DNA from: Acanthochlamys bracteata
Taxonomy: Eukaryota; Streptophyta; Magnoliopsida; Pandanales; Velloziaceae
Reading direction: 5' to 3'
Assembly (NCBI GenBank): GCA_019914995.1
Contig: CM034131.1
Coordinates: forward strand, 3,256,501 to 3,320,500
DNA: 64,000 nucleotides
This document shows positions 61,910-64,000 of this stretch, one piece after another. Numbering within the stretch: the stretch's first letter is position 1; the number at the start of each line of letters is the position of its first letter. The position numbers and the translations under genes were made by a program. The notes below the pieces were generated by a model. It was given only the letters and a program-made list of their open reading frames with translations, ran no database searches and was not told the origin of the DNA.

Positions 61910-62268
61910 CTAGAATTTAACTGTCGCTAATGACTTCAAGGCAAAAGAAAAACCGTCGGCCGCTAATTTATAATAGCAATTTGGTCGGTCTGGTACCTAT
62001 AAACTTACCAGCGACTAGTTATGGTTGGTCACCTTTGTAAATGTCAACATAGTTGGCTTGTCAATGTTACGGAATTAGCAACTAATTTTAGTAGGTCGTT
62101 AATGTTGATATACTATTGACTCTATTGATTTGTTGGTCGCAGTTAACTTCGGAACGATTAGATTTGCGATCACTGACTGTAACTTGGTTGCTACTTCCTA
62201 TAGCGACCAATTTTTCATAAAAGCTGTCAATACTGTTTTTCCTATTATTAGTGTGCTTTCTTTTAGTG
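61910..62268. mobile_element. CACTA-like non-autonomous element remnant
   Basis: The right edge, read on the - strand, begins CACTAAAAGAAAGCACACTA, a CACTA-type terminus. The left edge (GACTAGAATTTAACTGTCGC) is a weaker match. Between them short motifs such as TTGGTCGC, GCGACCAA, TTAGCAAC and CGACTAG alternate in both orientations, as in the subterminal regions of plant CACTA (En/Spm) elements. No coding capacity was seen. Confidence 0.45.
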
Positions 62269-62497
62269 CAAGAAGCCTTTTACAGTAGCTCAGCATTTGT
62301 TTTTTAAAATTTGAAAGTGTGGGTATATTGTACGTTATAGAATCATTATATATATACATATATAAATTCATAAAAAGCTAATATTTTGTAAAAGCCATAC
62401 GTTTTTTAAAATTTCAAATGTTTCCTTTACTTAAAGACGAAATGCTGAGAAGATATTCTCCTAAATGGTTAGACTTAGTTGAGGAAGCTATACTATA

Positions 62498-62707
62498 GCC
62501 CCCGTTTGACGGAGCTTTTTTGAGGCTTTAAGTCTGAAAAACTTTGAATAATAAATCAAAATGCTTGGTTATGCTTTGTTAAAACATAAATTTTTTACAT
62601 TTTAAAATTTTAAAAAATTTTAAAAATTATTATAAAAGTTTTTATTAAAAAATATAAATAAAAAGTTTATAAATTTTTTTTTATAAAATGGAATACCAAA
62701 TGGCTCC
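62498..62707. mobile_element. Tourist/Harbinger-like MITE remnant
   Basis: A 210-bp AT-rich block with ends GCCCCCGTTTGACGGAGC and TACCAAATGGCTCC, inverted relatives of the family's termini. Confidence 0.5.
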
Positions 62708-63059
62708 ATTAGCAGCTCCTTTAGGACGGTCCTTTTTGGATAGCACCGGTTCACTGTTTTATGAAAGAAAAAAAAACCGCACGGCGACTTTCTATTCTCG
62801 CTGATGAATAACTATTTTTTTCCCAGGTAACTTTGAAATATTATGATGGTAAATAAACTCATTTACTGCTATGCGTTTTTTTTATTTTAAAAGTGAATTT
62901 TTTATAAATGAGTTTTTAAAAATAAATTATTAAAAAATAGTATTATTAAAAGTGATGTGATTTTTGTTTATTAAAAAATAAATTAAAGTGATTTTTTATA
63001 TTCTATTTATAATAAAAGATAAATCAGAAGTGATTTTTTAAGTAGAAAAGGAATAACTT
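62708..63059. other. AT-rich spacer
   Basis: Repeated AAGTGATTTTTTA-like units near 62890-63045 look like a further degraded MITE. No gene was seen. Confidence 0.35.
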
Positions 63060-64000
63060 CGGTACAAAAGAACGCACCCAGGCTCGTTCGTTCTCTCATT
63101 TCTGTTCTTTCTTCTTCTGAGCTCCTCTTCGTTGGCACTCCTCCCCCTTCTCTCAATTTCTCCGTCCCAGTCTCAACGCCAATCATTATAATTTCTTTCC
63201 TTAGGCGTTCTTTTCCACTGTTGTTGGAGCACACAAGCGCGTCAAAAACCCTAATCGAGGTCGAGACCGTGCTAAAATCCTAAACGTGGAGAGCTTACCC
63301 AGCCACTTGGAATTGTTTGAGTAAAGAACCACACGATAGGTGACTCCAATGATCGCGCTAACTTCACCTTTTCTACTGCTTCTGATGTTAATCATTGTTT
63401 TGTAGTTTATAATTACTTTTGTTGTCAAATTGTAGTTTTAGTTTGGTTTTCTTTTTATGATTTTTTTTGTTTCTAAACATGTTGCGTTAATTTATAACCT
63501 TAAGTAGATGTTGAGTAATTGAGAAAAATTAGGTAGTTTTGATATTCTGAGATTTTAGTCTGATGCTACGAAAGACTCTTTTACGGTTGCACTTCAAGTG
63601 ATGCACAAGTTGGATTTTGAGATCTTTCTCTATTTTATGTGAGGGTAGCGGTGCTTTTATAAATATATGCGCTATAGTTCACGTCGCATTACGGATCTAG
63701 TACCCGTCGTTCATGAGAAAAAGAATTGCTAGTTTTCGATCACAGTTTAGATGAAGGTAAGAAGAAGTTCTCATATGCAATAAGTTGTATGTCAAATGAC
63801 TGCTTTGCTGGATGTCGATTGTGGTTGATCCTAATATTTAGATTAAGACTTCTTTACAGGACATGTTAAAGTTGGCATGATTATTGCTTTCTGTCTTTGA
63901 TCTTAATAGTTAGATTATGAGGGACTGCACTATGCTATTGACCATTAACCTTGTGTATTTTGGGCTTGATTATAAGATGTTGTACAACTAAGTATATTGG
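63060..64000 (+). other. possible 5' end of a transcription unit running off the window
   Basis: The stretch 63080-63230 is a CT-rich leader-like sequence (TTCTTTCTTCTTCTGAGCTC), and AAAACCCTAATCG near 63245 is typical of plant 5' UTRs. No start codon opens a sustained frame before the window ends, so a first exon that is UTR plus a long intron is one reading. A non-coding transcript or chance composition are alternatives. Confidence 0.3.

Noticed and set aside
1-64000. tRNA, rRNA, CRISPR arrays, bacterial-type operons or riboswitches
   Set aside because: None seen; the window is plant nuclear DNA and no clover-leaf or spaced-repeat pattern was noticed on reading.
1-64000. biosynthetic or defence gene cluster
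   Set aside because: The six genes have unrelated roles and ordinary spacing; no co-functional grouping is visible.

Overview
The window is nuclear DNA of a flowering plant, most likely a eudicot. It is AT-rich, and its genes are interrupted by GT-AG introns with T-rich acceptors. Every recognisable product belongs to a plant family, and the spacers are filled with small inverted-repeat elements and decayed Ty1/copia retrotransposons. The species cannot be named from the sequence alone.

Six host genes are supported, with exon structures worked out by hand. (1) A PB1 (octicosapeptide/Phox/Bem1p) domain protein, + strand, 1993-2702, or to 2745 in a second frame. (2) Ribonuclease H2 subunit B, - strand, 8882-17077, ten exons, all frames intact. 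(3) A BLUS1-like protein kinase, - strand, 25096-26851, two exons. (4) A GTD-binding (DUF593) myosin-receptor-type membrane protein, + strand, 30539-35347, three exons. (5) A zeta-type copper amine oxidase, + strand, 42765-52441, twelve exons. (6) An ARMADILLO REPEAT ONLY family protein, + strand, 54802-56709, single exon. They share no single pathway. Their roles are PB1 scaffolding, removal of ribonucleotides from DNA, blue-light stomatal signalling, myosin attachment to vesicles, polyamine oxidation and polar growth.

Two host pseudogenes are visible: an L-type lectin domain (about 6480-7090, - strand) and a pectin methylesterase-inhibitor domain (23450-24032, - strand). The second ends exactly at the edge of a Ty1/copia fossil (18786-23449). 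Another copia fossil with unusually short LTRs lies at 37007-39032.

The rest is gene-poor, very AT-rich spacer. It holds a dispersed family of roughly 210-265 bp Tourist/Harbinger-like MITEs, a ~586 bp fold-back element with ~185 bp arms (27540-28125), a CACTA-like end near 62.27 kb, hAT-like remnants, and a duplicated ~265 bp segment of unknown nature (33772-34040 and 39762-40022).

Three of the six genes (PB1, GTD-binding, amine oxidase) show a one-base break in an otherwise well conserved frame. In the amine oxidase the break hides a C-terminal AKL peroxisomal-type signal that still exists in the neighbouring frame. These may be assembly indels or real alleles. No previously undescribed multi-gene system was found.
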